Positions 17,698 through 26,148 of a stretch of DNA of 64,000 bases are shown piece by piece. The stretch is taken from positions 62,001 through 126,000 of the forward strand of contig NZ_VOMB01000024.1 of NCBI RefSeq assembly GCF_019050325.1, read 5' to 3'. Under the pieces are notes generated by a model that did not search any database, was not told the DNA's origin, and saw only the letters and a list, made by a program, of their open reading frames with translations. The stretch is from [Mycobacterium] fortunisiensis (GTDB lineage: Bacteria; Actinomycetota; Actinomycetes; Mycobacteriales; Mycobacteriaceae). The position numbers were made by a program, and so were the translations under genes. Position 1 is the first letter of the stretch, and the number at the start of each line of letters is the position of its first letter.

Positions 17698-18196
17698 ACG
17701 TGGGCTTGAAGTCCGACTCCTGCTCACCGATGACGAAACTGCCCGACGGGCTGATCACGAAGCCCGACTGATTGCGCCCGTCGATGCACGAGGTGCTCAC
17801 CCCGTCGGTGCCGCAGCTGACCGTCTGGTAGCTGATCCGCGAGTTCGGCGGCAGCGGCTTGGCCTCGCCGACGACGGCGAACACCGGGGCCGGCGAACTG
17901 GCGAACCCGGGCACTCCCGGCCCGCCGCTGACCAGGTTGGCCCCGTTGGGTGCGGCCGGGATCGGCCCGCTGCAGCCGTAGCTTCCGGTGCGCTGCAGCA
18001 CGCAGGTGATGCCGTCGGGGGCACCGAACGCGTACCAGTTGTTGTCCATCACCGCGTATTCCGAGGTTTTCACCGGTGCGTACGCGTTCACGTTGGGGAC
18101 GGCCGGTGGCGCCGACGGGTCGGCATGCGCGGCCCCGGCCGCGCCCATCACCGCCGACGCGGCACCCACGAGCCCGATCAGCACTCTGCTCAGCAC
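17684..18196 (-). CDS. Secreted protein of unknown function, mycobacterial type
   Basis: A 170-residue protein with an N-terminal signal peptide (MLSRVLIGLVGAASAVMG, cleavage near AHA-DP). The mature part is rich in Gly, Pro and Ser with four Cys, probably two disulfides (GITCVLQ with YGCSG; VSCGTD with TSCID). I do not recognise a catalytic domain. It resembles the many small exported conserved proteins of mycobacteria. It stands alone, convergent with the asparaginase gene. Confidence 0.75.
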   Translation of the reverse strand: MLSRVLIGLVGAASAVMGAAGAAHADPSAPPAVPNVNAYAPVKTSEYAVMDNNWYAFGAPDGITCVLQRTGSYGCSGPIPAAPNGANLVSGGPGVPGFASSPAPVFAVVGEAKPLPPNSRISYQTVSCGTDGVSTSCIDGRNQSGFVISPSGSFVIGEQESDFKPTFTIG

Positions 18197-18247
18197 GCCG
18201 TCACCCTAACCCGGTGCGAGGAAGCGGTCCACCGCACCGGGATCGCG

Positions 18248-18568
18248 CTATTTGTCCTGTCCGCAGGCCAGGTCGACGTACACCGTGGTGTACCGGACCC
18301 GCTCCTCGGTGTTGCCCCGCGGAGCGGCCTTGAGCTCGGTGATGTCCCGCCCCGGACGGACCGCCTTGACGCTGCAGTCGTCCAGCGATCCGCTGCCCAC
18401 CCGGCTCTGGATGACGCGGTAGCCCTCGTCCTGCAACTGTTTGATCGTCTGCTCGGCTGAGCCAGTCCCACCGGGCGCGGCCGCGGCCGGTCCGGCCAGA
18501 GCCAGCGCACCGAGGGCGAGGCCGGCCGCGGCGGTGGCGACAAAGGCATTTCTGACGGTGTTCCTCAT
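18248..18568 (-). CDS. Small secreted protein of unknown function
   Basis: A 106-residue protein with a signal peptide (MRNTVRNAFVATAAAGLALG, cleavage after AAA near residue 31). The mature 75 residues contain TIKQLQDEGYRVIQSRVG followed by two Cys (DDCSV, LACGQ). The helix-strand pattern looks like one small alpha/beta domain closed by a disulfide. I do not recognise the function. A short inverted repeat sits just upstream (18586-18602). Confidence 0.72.
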   Translation of the reverse strand: MRNTVRNAFVATAAAGLALGALALAGPAAAAPGGTGSAEQTIKQLQDEGYRVIQSRVGSGSLDDCSVKAVRPGRDITELKAAPRGNTEERVRYTTVYVDLACGQDK

Positions 18569-18585
18569 TGAACTACCTGCTTTCT

Positions 18586-18602
18586 GCTGAATATGTTTCA
18601 GC
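18586..18602. promoter_or_regulatory. Short inverted repeat upstream of the small secreted protein
   Basis: GCTGAA and TTCAGC flank TATGT, 18-34 bp before the start at 18568, where a promoter or operator for that gene would lie; the palindrome GCCTAGGC (18601-18608) abuts it. The region 18569-18696 is AT-rich. Confidence 0.3.
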
Positions 18603-18696
18603 CTAGGCAGACAATTCTTCGGGGTCCATCAACTCATAGTGAACACATACGAAGGAACGCATACGGTTTTGACGCCAAAGAATATTCAGGTTCAAT

Positions 18697-20196
18697 TCAC
18701 ATCTTCCGCAGACCGGCCACCGGCGGTGCCGTCTTGCCGACCAGTGGAATTCGCACCGTAAACACGGTTTTACCAGGCCTTGAGGCGACAGCGACGGTAC
18801 CGTGATGGGCCTCCACGATCGACGCCACGATGGCCAGTCCCAAACCCGTGCTACCCAATTCTCGGGACCGAGATTTATCGGCCCGGACAAACCGTCCGAA
18901 TAGATTTGGCAACAATTCGGCATCGATTCCCGGACCGTCGTCGGTAATCGTCAATTCTGCGAATTCATCGGTCTCGGTCAACGCGACGGTGACCGTCACG
19001 CCGGGCGGAGTGTGCATCCGCGCATTGGTCAGCAGATTGCTGAGCACCTGGTGCAGGCGGGCCAGATCTCCGCGCACCCACACCGGATCGTCGGGAAGGT
19101 CGGCCACCCAGTGGTGCTCGGGCGCCCCGACCGCCACATCGTTGACCGCGTCGACCGCCAGATCGCTCAGGTCGACGTCGTCGGTCTCCAGCTCCTGCCC
19201 TTCACTCAACCGCGACAGCAACAGCAGGTCACTGACCAGGCCGGTCATCCGCCGCGCCTCGGCCTCGATACGGGCCAGCGCGTACTCGGTGGTGGGCGGC
19301 AGGTTCGCACTGTCCTGGCGGGTCAGTTCGGCATAGCCCTGGATGGCCGCCAGCGGCGTGCGCAGCTCATGGCTGGCATCGGTGAGGAACTGGCGGGTAC
19401 GCCGGTCGGAGGCCGCCAACGCGGCCAGCGCGCTGTCGACGTTGACCAGCAGCTGGTTGAGCGTCTCCCCCACCAGACCGACCTCGGTGTCCGGATCGGT
19501 GTCCTTGTCGCGCACCCGCGTGGTGATGCGGTGGTCGGCACCGTCCAACGGCAACGTGGCGACTTTCGCCGCCGTCGCCGCCACCCGGCTCAACGGCCGC
19601 AGCGAGTAGCGCACCACCGCGATGGTGCCGAGGGCGGTGACGATCAGGGCGATGACGATCATCACCGCGACCGTCACGGTCTTGCGGGCGATCACCGTGT
19701 TCGCCGAGTCCAGCGACACCCCCGAAACCAGCACGTCGCCGTTGTCGGCGGGCTGACTGGACACCCGGTAGGCACCCAGCACCGGCAGTTTCACGGTGCG
19801 GGGATGCTCGTCGGCCCAGTTGTACTGGTCGAGCGCCTGGGTCACCGCCACCGGAGCCGGGTGTGGCTCGTTGTCGGAGAACACCGCCGACTGGACCACC
19901 TCGCCGTTGTGCAGCACCGCGATCAGATTGCCGGGGGCCTGTCCGACGAACGCGGTGAGCGCCTCGGCGTCCGCGATGGCTTCGTGCCCGGCCTGACTTT
20001 CCAGCAATTTGTCATACGAGTGGCTGAACGCCGCCAGCGACCGCGACAACTCGGTATCGCTCATCGTCGTCACATACGTGTGCAGGCTGTAGACCGACAG
20101 CACGCCGACCGCGAACAACACCACCGTGACGATCGCGCTCACCCCGAGCACCAATCGTCGGCGCAGTGAGCGCGGCCCCCATCGTCTGAGCGGCAT
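18697..20196 (-). CDS. trcS: Sensor histidine kinase, TrcS-like
   Basis: A 499-residue membrane kinase: helix at about 14-36, an extracytoplasmic sensor region to about 172, second helix at 173-195, HAMP to about 250, HisKA with phospho-acceptor His276 (DASHELRTPLA), and an HATPase domain with N-box around Asn387-Asn391, G1 DDGPGID (419-425) and G2 GLGLAI (451-456). It lies 7 bp after the regulator gene and should phosphorylate it. The regulator is a strong match to TrcR, which supports the TrcS name; length (509 in M. tuberculosis, from memory) agrees. The sensed signal is unknown. Confidence 0.87.
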   Translation of the reverse strand: MPLRRWGPRSLRRRLVLGVSAIVTVVLFAVGVLSVYSLHTYVTTMSDTELSRSLAAFSHSYDKLLESQAGHEAIADAEALTAFVGQAPGNLIAVLHNGEVVQSAVFSDNEPHPAPVAVTQALDQYNWADEHPRTVKLPVLGAYRVSSQPADNGDVLVSGVSLDSANTVIARKTVTVAVMIVIALIVTALGTIAVVRYSLRPLSRVAATAAKVATLPLDGADHRITTRVRDKDTDPDTEVGLVGETLNQLLVNVDSALAALAASDRRTRQFLTDASHELRTPLAAIQGYAELTRQDSANLPPTTEYALARIEAEARRMTGLVSDLLLLSRLSEGQELETDDVDLSDLAVDAVNDVAVGAPEHHWVADLPDDPVWVRGDLARLHQVLSNLLTNARMHTPPGVTVTVALTETDEFAELTITDDGPGIDAELLPNLFGRFVRADKSRSRELGSTGLGLAIVASIVEAHHGTVAVASRPGKTVFTVRIPLVGKTAPPVAGLRKM

Positions 20197-20203
20197 TAAC
20201 GGA

Positions 20204-20977
20204 TCACGGCGCGGGCCGCAGCATGTAACCGACCCCGCGCACGGTGTGGATCATCGGCTCCCGGTCGGTGTCGACCTTCTTGCGCAGGTACGAAATGTAG
20301 AGGTCGACGATGCTGGACTTTCCGCCGAACCCGTAGTTCCAGACCCGGTCGAGGATCTCGGCCCGGCTCAGCGCCCGGCGCGGGTTGCGCATCAGGTACC
20401 GCAGCAGCTCGAACTCGGTGACCGTCAGATTGATCGGCTCGCCACCACGAGTGACCTCGCGGCTGGCGCCGTCGAGCACCATGTCGCCGACCTTGAGGAT
20501 CTCCTCCGACGGCGGCGTGGTGTGGCTGGACCGGCGCAGCAGACCACGCAGCCGCGCCACCAACTCCTCGAGACTGAACGGCTTCGTCATGTAGTCGTCG
20601 GCGCCGGCCGTCAACCCGGAGACCCGGTCCAGCACCGAATCCCTGGCGGTCAAGAACAACGTGGGCGTGTAGCCGTCGGCCTCGCGGACCCGCTGCAGGA
20701 TCTGCAGACCGTCGATGTCCGGCAACATGATGTCGAGCACCACCACGTCGGGTTCGATCTCGTCGAACTTCGCCACGGCGTCATGACCGTTGTGCGCCAC
20801 GTCCACGTCCCAGCCCTCGTAGTGCAGGGCCATCTTGACCAAGTTGGTCAGTGCCGGCTCGTCGTCAACCAGCAACACGCGGATGGGCGACCCGTCGGCA
20901 CGGTGAATCTTGGGCAGCTGTCCGAGGATGGCCTGCCGCGGCTGCTGAGCCCGGGGAGAAACCGACATCGTCGTCAT
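20204..20977 (-). CDS. trcR: OmpR-family response regulator TrcR
   Basis: A 257-residue regulator, the same length as M. tuberculosis TrcR. The receiver domain has the acidic pair Asp38-Asp39, phospho-acceptor Asp82 (VLDIMLPD), Thr110 and Lys132 (MTKPF); the C-terminal winged-helix DNA-binding domain includes LSRAEILDRVWNY. The N-terminal extension (RQAILGQLPKIHRADGSP) is characteristic of TrcR. In M. tuberculosis TrcR binds AT-rich DNA in its own promoter; the relatively AT-rich gap upstream of this gene (20978-21456) fits that. It is cotranscribed with trcS. Confidence 0.9.
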   Translation of the reverse strand: MTTMSVSPRAQQPRQAILGQLPKIHRADGSPIRVLLVDDEPALTNLVKMALHYEGWDVDVAHNGHDAVAKFDEIEPDVVVLDIMLPDIDGLQILQRVREADGYTPTLFLTARDSVLDRVSGLTAGADDYMTKPFSLEELVARLRGLLRRSSHTTPPSEEILKVGDMVLDGASREVTRGGEPINLTVTEFELLRYLMRNPRRALSRAEILDRVWNYGFGGKSSIVDLYISYLRKKVDTDREPMIHTVRGVGYMLRPAP

Positions 20978-21456
20978 ATTCCCATTGTGAGCAGTACACA
21001 GACCGTTGTCACGGAGTTCATATGGAGTTCTAAGGCAATGCTTGTTGTCGCCACGTTCATATGACGTGGGTCACTTTCGACATACCACGTGACGCGGCGC
21101 CAGAAGGCCTGCAATACATACCTTTTCAAACATCCAGGTGAACATTTGGTGCTGGCTCGATCGCGGTACGGCGTGATTCCCGCTGCCTACCAGGCACATT
21201 CGGATACGCGATACGCGCCTGAAACATTTGGGTTCTCTATGCATGCGGCAAACTTCCTTGCCGCTGCTCACAGCGATAAATACGCTCGCTCACAGCAATT
21301 GGGTGTAGCCGAGCCGCGGCAGGTCCGCGACTGGACTTGTGTCGCTCTGCGCTTCAACACCTTTCAGTAGTCGTCTACCGACGACGACGTCAATAACTTT
21401 GCGCGGACCGCAACGGGGCGAGCCGTCGCATCACCAACTCCCCCCGGAGGCGCGCA
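20978..21456. promoter_or_regulatory. 479-bp divergent region between trcR and the SulP-carbonic anhydrase gene
   Basis: No gene is supported here. The DNA is noticeably more AT-rich than its surroundings. A 9-bp direct repeat (GTTCATATG) occurs at 21016-21024 and 21055-21063, and ACGTGG/CCACGT form an inverted pair at 21064-21069 and 21085-21090. These lie 39-113 bp before the trcR start and are candidates for TrcR binding or for promoter elements of either gene. Confidence 0.45.
21445..21450 (+). promoter_or_regulatory. Ribosome-binding site of the SulP-carbonic anhydrase gene
   Basis: CGGAGG lies six bases before the ATG at 21457 and fixes that start against several upstream in-frame alternatives. 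Confidence 0.7.
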
Positions 21457-23619
21457 ATGCAGCAAACCGCACAACTCGCGGAACGGGCCAGGTCCGTCCT
21501 GCGCTACGACCTACCTGCCTCGCTGGTGGTGTTCCTGGTCGCCCTCCCCCTGTCACTGGGTATCGCCGTGGCCTCCGGCGCCCCGGTGCTGGCCGGCATC
21601 ATCGCGGCCATCGTCGGCGGCATCGTCGCCGGCTCACTGGGCGGGTCCCCCCTGCAGGTCAGCGGGCCGGCCGCGGGCCTGACGGTGGTGGTCGCCGGCC
21701 TGATCAGCCAGTTCGGCTGGGCGGTGACGTGCGCGATCACCGTCGGCGCAGGCGTGCTGCAGGTGCTGTTCGGGCTGAGCCGGGTGGCACGGGCCGCGCT
21801 GGCGATCTCCCCGGTCGTGGTGCACGCGATGCTGGCCGGTATCGGCATCACCATCGCCCTGCAGCAGGTACATGTGTTACTCGGCGGCAGCTCCAACAGC
21901 TCGGCCTGGGCCAACATCTCCGAGCTGCCCGCCCAGCTGATGAGCGCCCACGGACCCGGCCTGCTGCTGGGCCTGCTGGTCATCGTCACCTTGGTGGGGT
22001 GGCGCTGGGTGCCTGCCCCGATCAACAAAGTCCCGGCCCCGCTCGTCGCGATCGTGGGCGTGACGGTCCTGTCGGTGCTGGCACCGTTCGATGTCAGCCG
22101 GATTCAGATCAACGAATCGCTGATCGACGCGCTGGCCTTGCCCAGCCTGCCCGATGGCAACTGGGCCGCCTTCGCAGGCGGCATCTTGACCGTCGCGCTC
22201 ATCGCCAGCGTGGAAAGCCTGCTGTCGGCCGTATCTGTCGACCGCATGCACAACGGACCCCGCACCAACTTCGACCGCGAGATGATCGGCCAGGGCGCCG
22301 CGAACATCGCTTCCGGGGCCGTCGGCGGACTGCCGGTCACCGGTGTCATCGTGCGCAGCTCCACGAACGTCGCCGCCGGTGCGCGCACCCGGGCCTCGGC
22401 GATCATGCACGGCGTGTGGATCCTGGCCTTCGCCGTACCGTTCGCCGGCCTGGCACAGATGATCCCCACCGCGGCCCTGGCCGGCCTGCTCATCATGATC
22501 GGCCTGCGGCTCGTCAATCGCGCCCATATCGAAACCGCAAGGCTCACCGGCGATTTGGCGGTCTACGTGATCACCATCGCGAGCGTGGTGTTCCTCAACC
22601 TGCTCGAAGGTGTGGCGATCGGCCTGGTGCTGGCGATCGCGCTGACGGTGTGGCGAGTGGTGCGGACCAAGATTCATGCCGAGCCGGCCGGCGCGCAGGA
22701 CTGGCTGGTCACCATCGAGGGCTCCTGCACCTTCCTGTCGCTGCCCAAGCTGACCAAGACCCTGGCCACCGTGCCCGCCGACGCCGATGCGACGGTGGAA
22801 CTGTCCGTGGACTTCATCGACCACGCCGCCCATCAGGCCATCGAGGACTGGTGCCGCCAGCACCGCGCCGCCGGCAACAATGTCGAGCTGCACGACCTGG
22901 GCGCCGTCGAGATGGACAGCGCGGTGCTGGGACCGCCGATCCGCAACTTCACCCCGTTCGACAAGCGGTCGGGTGTGGTGCCGTGGAGTTCCTGGCAGCC
23001 GAACGAGACCCCGTCGGTGCTTCACGGGCTCGCCGCCTACCACCGGCGTACCGCCCCGGTGCTGCGCCCGCACCTGCAGGATCTGACCCACACGCAGAAC
23101 CCGGAAACCCTGTTCCTCACCTGCGCCGATTCCCGGGTGGTGCCCAACGTCATCACCAGCAGCGGGCCGGGCGACCTGTTCACCGTGCGCAACGTCGGCA
23201 ACATCGTCCCCGCCGGCCAGGCCGACGCCTCGATCGAAGCCGCCATCGCGTTCGCGGTCGACAATCTCAACGTGTCCTCGATCGTGGTGTGCGGGCACTC
23301 CAGCTGCGGTGCGATGACCGCGATGCTGGACAAGGCAGGCGACGGCGATGAGCACCTGAAATCCTGGCTGGCCCACGGCGACCCGTCGCTGGCAGCGTTC
23401 GACGGCGGTCGCCACCCGGTGGCACTGTCCGCCGCCGAGGCCGGGTTCGGCACCGTGGACCAACTGTCGATGGTCAACATCGCGGTGCAGGTGCAGACCC
23501 TGCAGTCACATCCGCTGGCGCGGCGGGTCAACGTGATCGGCCTGTTCTACGACATCGCCAGCGCCGGCGTGCTGCGGGTGACACCCACCCACGTCGAAAC
23601 CCTCGCTGACGCGGCATAA
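21457..23619 (+). CDS. SulP-family anion transporter fused to a beta-carbonic anhydrase
   Basis: A 720-residue fusion comparable to M. tuberculosis Rv3273. Residues about 20-395 are a SulP/SLC26 transporter (ASLVVFLVALPLSLGIAVAS, then LGGSPLQVSGPAAGL) with 10-12 helices; about 420-490 resembles a STAS domain; about 515-716 is a beta-carbonic anhydrase with zinc ligands and catalytic Asp-Arg in LTCADSRVV (Cys about 555) and CGHSSCGAM (His and Cys about 613-616). The likely role is bicarbonate or sulfate uptake coupled to CO2/bicarbonate interconversion at the inner membrane. It is divergent from trcR and followed by a strong hairpin. Confidence 0.92.
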   Translation: MQQTAQLAERARSVLRYDLPASLVVFLVALPLSLGIAVASGAPVLAGIIAAIVGGIVAGSLGGSPLQVSGPAAGLTVVVAGLISQFGWAVTCAITVGAGVLQVLFGLSRVARAALAISPVVVHAMLAGIGITIALQQVHVLLGGSSNSSAWANISELPAQLMSAHGPGLLLGLLVIVTLVGWRWVPAPINKVPAPLVAIVGVTVLSVLAPFDVSRIQINESLIDALALPSLPDGNWAAFAGGILTVALIASVESLLSAVSVDRMHNGPRTNFDREMIGQGAANIASGAVGGLPVTGVIVRSSTNVAAGARTRASAIMHGVWILAFAVPFAGLAQMIPTAALAGLLIMIGLRLVNRAHIETARLTGDLAVYVITIASVVFLNLLEGVAIGLVLAIALTVWRVVRTKIHAEPAGAQDWLVTIEGSCTFLSLPKLTKTLATVPADADATVELSVDFIDHAAHQAIEDWCRQHRAAGNNVELHDLGAVEMDSAVLGPPIRNFTPFDKRSGVVPWSSWQPNETPSVLHGLAAYHRRTAPVLRPHLQDLTHTQNPETLFLTCADSRVVPNVITSSGPGDLFTVRNVGNIVPAGQADASIEAAIAFAVDNLNVSSIVVCGHSSCGAMTAMLDKAGDGDEHLKSWLAHGDPSLAAFDGGRHPVALSAAEAGFGTVDQLSMVNIAVQVQTLQSHPLARRVNVIGLFYDIASAGVLRVTPTHVETLADAA

Positions 23620-23639
23620 CTCAAGCACCGCACTCAGCA

Positions 23640-23703
23640 CCGCGAGCGTGCGTGTCTGCTGCCCACACACCGTGTTCGGGCAGCAGTTCACGCACGCTCG
23701 CGG
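23640..23703. terminator. Long inverted repeat, likely terminator of the SulP-carbonic anhydrase gene
   Basis: Arms 23640-23664 and 23678-23703 pair over about 25 bases with one small internal mismatch and a 13-nt loop. They start 20 bp past the stop at 23619 and end before the convergent gene remnant, so the structure could stop transcription from both sides. Confidence 0.65.
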
Positions 23704-23709
23704 CCGCCG

Positions 23710-23940
23710 TCAGCGCTCTGGATGCCAATCGAACGCGAAATGCTTGCTCGACGCGCCGCGATATTCGTGGGAGAAGTCGAAGCCGACCGCCTCGTCCTTG
23801 GTGACCACGCCCCAGGTGGCGACCGGCCCGGGATCTCGGGCCCGCCAGTAGGTCAGATCGTCGGCCGCGTCGAAAGTGATGGGCGCGTACCCGATTCCAC
23901 GCAGATCCTTGATCAGGCTGTCGAACTCCCCGGCCAGCCA
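23710..23940 (-). pseudogene. C-terminal remnant of an unidentified protein gene
   Basis: One minus-strand frame ending at the TGA at 23710-23712 reads like real protein for about 75 residues (EFDSLIKDLRGIGYAPITF, then DDLTYWRARDPGPVATWG, then VGFDFSHEYRGASSKHFAF). The frame is open further upstream but changes to low-complexity Arg/Ala/Pro sequence over the hairpin at 24053-24086, and there is no plausible start or ribosome-binding site. I read it as the tail of a gene whose front was lost. Family unknown. It lies between two strong hairpins, which suggests a rearranged junction. Confidence 0.5.
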
Positions 23941-24052
23941 CCTTCGTAGCCGGTGAAGATCTGCTCCAGGGGCGGCAAGTTGGTCAGTCGCGTATGTGGG
24001 CCCCTCCGCGAAGGGGGGCGAGGCGGTGTGAGCGTGCTCAAAATGCTGCCGA

Positions 24053-24086
24053 CGAGCGGCGCGTCGCGGAGCCGACGCGCCGCTCG
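24053..24086. terminator. Perfect 14-bp hairpin, likely htpX terminator
   Basis: Arms 24053-24066 and 24073-24086 are perfectly complementary with a 6-nt loop (CGGAGC), 45 bp past the htpX stop. Immediately on its htpX side are two 13-bp direct copies of CGCGGTGCAGGGG at 24085-24097 and 24104-24116. Confidence 0.6.
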
Positions 24087-24131
24087 CGGTGCAGGGGGAC
24101 GAACGCGGTGCAGGGGTGGCGGGGATGAAAC

Positions 24132-25016
24132 CTAGAAGCGGCCGGGGCTTGTCCCGTCATGGCCGGCCATGTCCTCGAGCCGACGGATCCGGTCGGCGAT
24201 CGGGGGGTGGGTCGAGAACAGCTTGCCGATGCGTTCGCCGGCGCGGAACGGGCTGGCGATCATCAGGTGCGCCTGATCGGCCAGCTGCGGCTGCGGCGGC
24301 AACGGGGCCGCCTCGACGCCACCGGAGATCTTGCGCAGCGCCGAGGCCAATGCCAGTGGGTCACCGGTCAATTCGGCGCCGGACTGGTCGGCCTGGTACT
24401 CACGCTGACGCGACACCGCCATCCGCACCACCGTGGCCGCAATCGGGCCCAGCAGCGAAACCAGAAGCATGGCAAGCGGATTGCCGCCCTCCCGGTTACC
24501 GCCGAACATTCCGGCGAACATCGCCATATTGGCCAGCGCCGTGATCACCGACGCCATCGCGCCGGCCACACACGAGATCAGGATGTCACGGTTGTAGACG
24601 TGGGACAGCTCGTGGCCGAGCACCGCACGCAGCTCACGCTCGTTGAGGATCTGCAGAATGCCGGTGGTACAGCACACCGCGGCGTTGCGCGGGTTGCGAC
24701 CGGTGGCGAACGCGTTCGGATTGGCGGTGTCCGAGATGTACAGGCGCGGCATCGGCTGGTGCGCCGTAGTGGCCAGCTCCCGGACGATTCGATAGATCTC
24801 GGGCGCCTGCACCTCGGTGATCGGCTGGGCGTGCATCGCGCGCAGCGCCATCTTGTCGCTGTTGAAGTACACGTAGACGTTCATGCCGACGGCGAACAGC
24901 ACCGCCAGGTACATCACGTTGCGGCCGAACAGCGAACCGACGAACACGATCAGCGCCGACATGCCGACCAGCAACAGGAACGTCTTGATCCGGTTCGCGT
25001 GCGGATTCCAGGTCAT
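24132..25016 (-). CDS. htpX: HtpX-type membrane zinc metalloprotease
   Basis: A 294-residue M48 protease that degrades damaged membrane proteins. Hydrophobic helices lie at about 10-28, 33-50, 140-170 and 178-200; the active site HELSH (His135, Glu136, His139) faces the cytoplasm and the third zinc ligand is probably Glu206 in SRQREYQAD. Length and motif spacing are normal. In M. tuberculosis htpX (Rv0563) is next to grcC1 and menJ, exactly as here. Confidence 0.95.
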   Translation of the reverse strand: MTWNPHANRIKTFLLLVGMSALIVFVGSLFGRNVMYLAVLFAVGMNVYVYFNSDKMALRAMHAQPITEVQAPEIYRIVRELATTAHQPMPRLYISDTANPNAFATGRNPRNAAVCCTTGILQILNERELRAVLGHELSHVYNRDILISCVAGAMASVITALANMAMFAGMFGGNREGGNPLAMLLVSLLGPIAATVVRMAVSRQREYQADQSGAELTGDPLALASALRKISGGVEAAPLPPQPQLADQAHLMIASPFRAGERIGKLFSTHPPIADRIRRLEDMAGHDGTSPGRF

Positions 25017-25094
25017 CGCAGCTTCCTCCTACCAGGCAACCACTCGGCAACCTTCGCTGATTAAACGCTCAGTTACCCGGCAGGGTTCCGGAAA

Positions 25095-25137
25095 CAGCCG
25101 TGACGGTTCACGGCCGAGATCAGCCGTGACGGTTCAC
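25095..25137. repeat. 17-bp direct repeat at the 3' end of grcC1
   Basis: The same 17 bases (CAGCCGTGACGGTTCAC) occur at 25095-25111 and 25121-25137. The second copy encodes the last residues of grcC1 (VNRHG and stop); the first lies just after the stop, as if the gene end had been duplicated. Confidence 0.8.
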
Positions 25138-26127
25138 CGTGTAGTCCACCAGGGTGGCCAACGCGTCGCGTCCCGGGCCGGCCGGCAGGCTGGCGAGCTC
25201 GTCGCGGGCCTGCGCGGCATATTCGGCCACCTTCTCCTTGGCCCGGACCATCCCGGCCGAACGCCGCAGCAGCGCCAGCGCCTCCGCCACGTCCTCGTCC
25301 CGCTCCACCGGCTTGGCCAGCAAATCACGCAACCGCTCGGCATCCGGACCGGCCTCGCGCAGTGCGTAGAGCACGGGCAGGGTGTGCACGCCCTCGCGCA
25401 GGTCAGTGCCGGGAACCTTGCCCGACTCGTCGGGATCGCTGTCGATGTCGATGATGTCGTCGGAGATCTGGAATGCGGTGCCGACGATGCCGCCGAGCCG
25501 GTGCAGACGCTCGACCTGCTCGTCATCGGCACCCGAGAACGTCGCACCGAAGCGGCCCGAGGCCGCGATCAGGCAGGCGGTCTTCTCGTAGACCACCTTG
25601 AGGTAGTGGTCGACGGAGTCGACATGCTCGGCCGCCCCACGCGTCTCGCGCATCTGGCCCGTCACCAACTGGGCGAATGTGTCGGCAATCACACGCACCG
25701 CGTCCGGCCCCAGCCGCGACACCAGCCGCGACGCCGTGGCGAACAGGTAGTCGCCGGCCAGGATGGCGATGTTGTTGCCCCACCGGGCGTTGGCGCTCGG
25801 CGCCCCGCGCCGCATCTGGGCCTCGTCCATCACGTCGTCGTGATACAGCGTGGCCAGGTGCACCAGCTCGATGACGGCGCCGGCGATCGTCACCTCCGGA
25901 TCGTCGGGCCGGGGTCCCAACGACGCCGCGAGCACGGTGAACAGCGGGCGGAACCGCTTGCCGCCGGCCTGGAAAAGATGCTGAACGGCCTCGGCCATGA
26001 GCTCATCGGCTTTGCCCAGCTCGTCAGACATCAGGTGTTCGATCCTGGCCACGTTGTCCCGGACGTCCGCGGCGAACGCCGGGTCCCCGAAATCAACTCC
26101 CGCCACCACAGTCGCTGGTGTCCTCAT
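25120..26127 (-). CDS. grcC1: Polyprenyl diphosphate synthase (menaquinone side chain)
   Basis: A trans-prenyltransferase that chains isopentenyl diphosphate units to make the menaquinone tail. The 335-residue protein has both aspartate-rich motifs: DDVMD (97-101) and DDIID (223-227), plus GGKRFRP. The frame stays open far upstream, but ATG 26127 (MRTPATVV) gives the family length (335, as in M. tuberculosis GrcC1/Rv0562) and leaves only 21 bp to the divergent menJ start. Product chain length cannot be predicted with confidence; a C35-C45 chain for MK-9 type quinones is likely. Confidence 0.92.
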   Translation of the reverse strand: MRTPATVVAGVDFGDPAFAADVRDNVARIEHLMSDELGKADELMAEAVQHLFQAGGKRFRPLFTVLAASLGPRPDDPEVTIAGAVIELVHLATLYHDDVMDEAQMRRGAPSANARWGNNIAILAGDYLFATASRLVSRLGPDAVRVIADTFAQLVTGQMRETRGAAEHVDSVDHYLKVVYEKTACLIAASGRFGATFSGADDEQVERLHRLGGIVGTAFQISDDIIDIDSDPDESGKVPGTDLREGVHTLPVLYALREAGPDAERLRDLLAKPVERDEDVAEALALLRRSAGMVRAKEKVAEYAAQARDELASLPAGPGRDALATLVDYTVNRHG

Positions 26128-26148
26128 TCGTCCAACATACTGGGAGCA

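Noticed and set aside
21071..21370. Small frames on both strands between trcR and the SulP gene
   Set aside because: They overlap one another, have no good start signals and contain no domain-like sequence.
24883..26148. Very long open frame running into menJ
   Set aside because: It is the antisense of grcC1 and part of htpX; the menJ start at 26149 matches the family.
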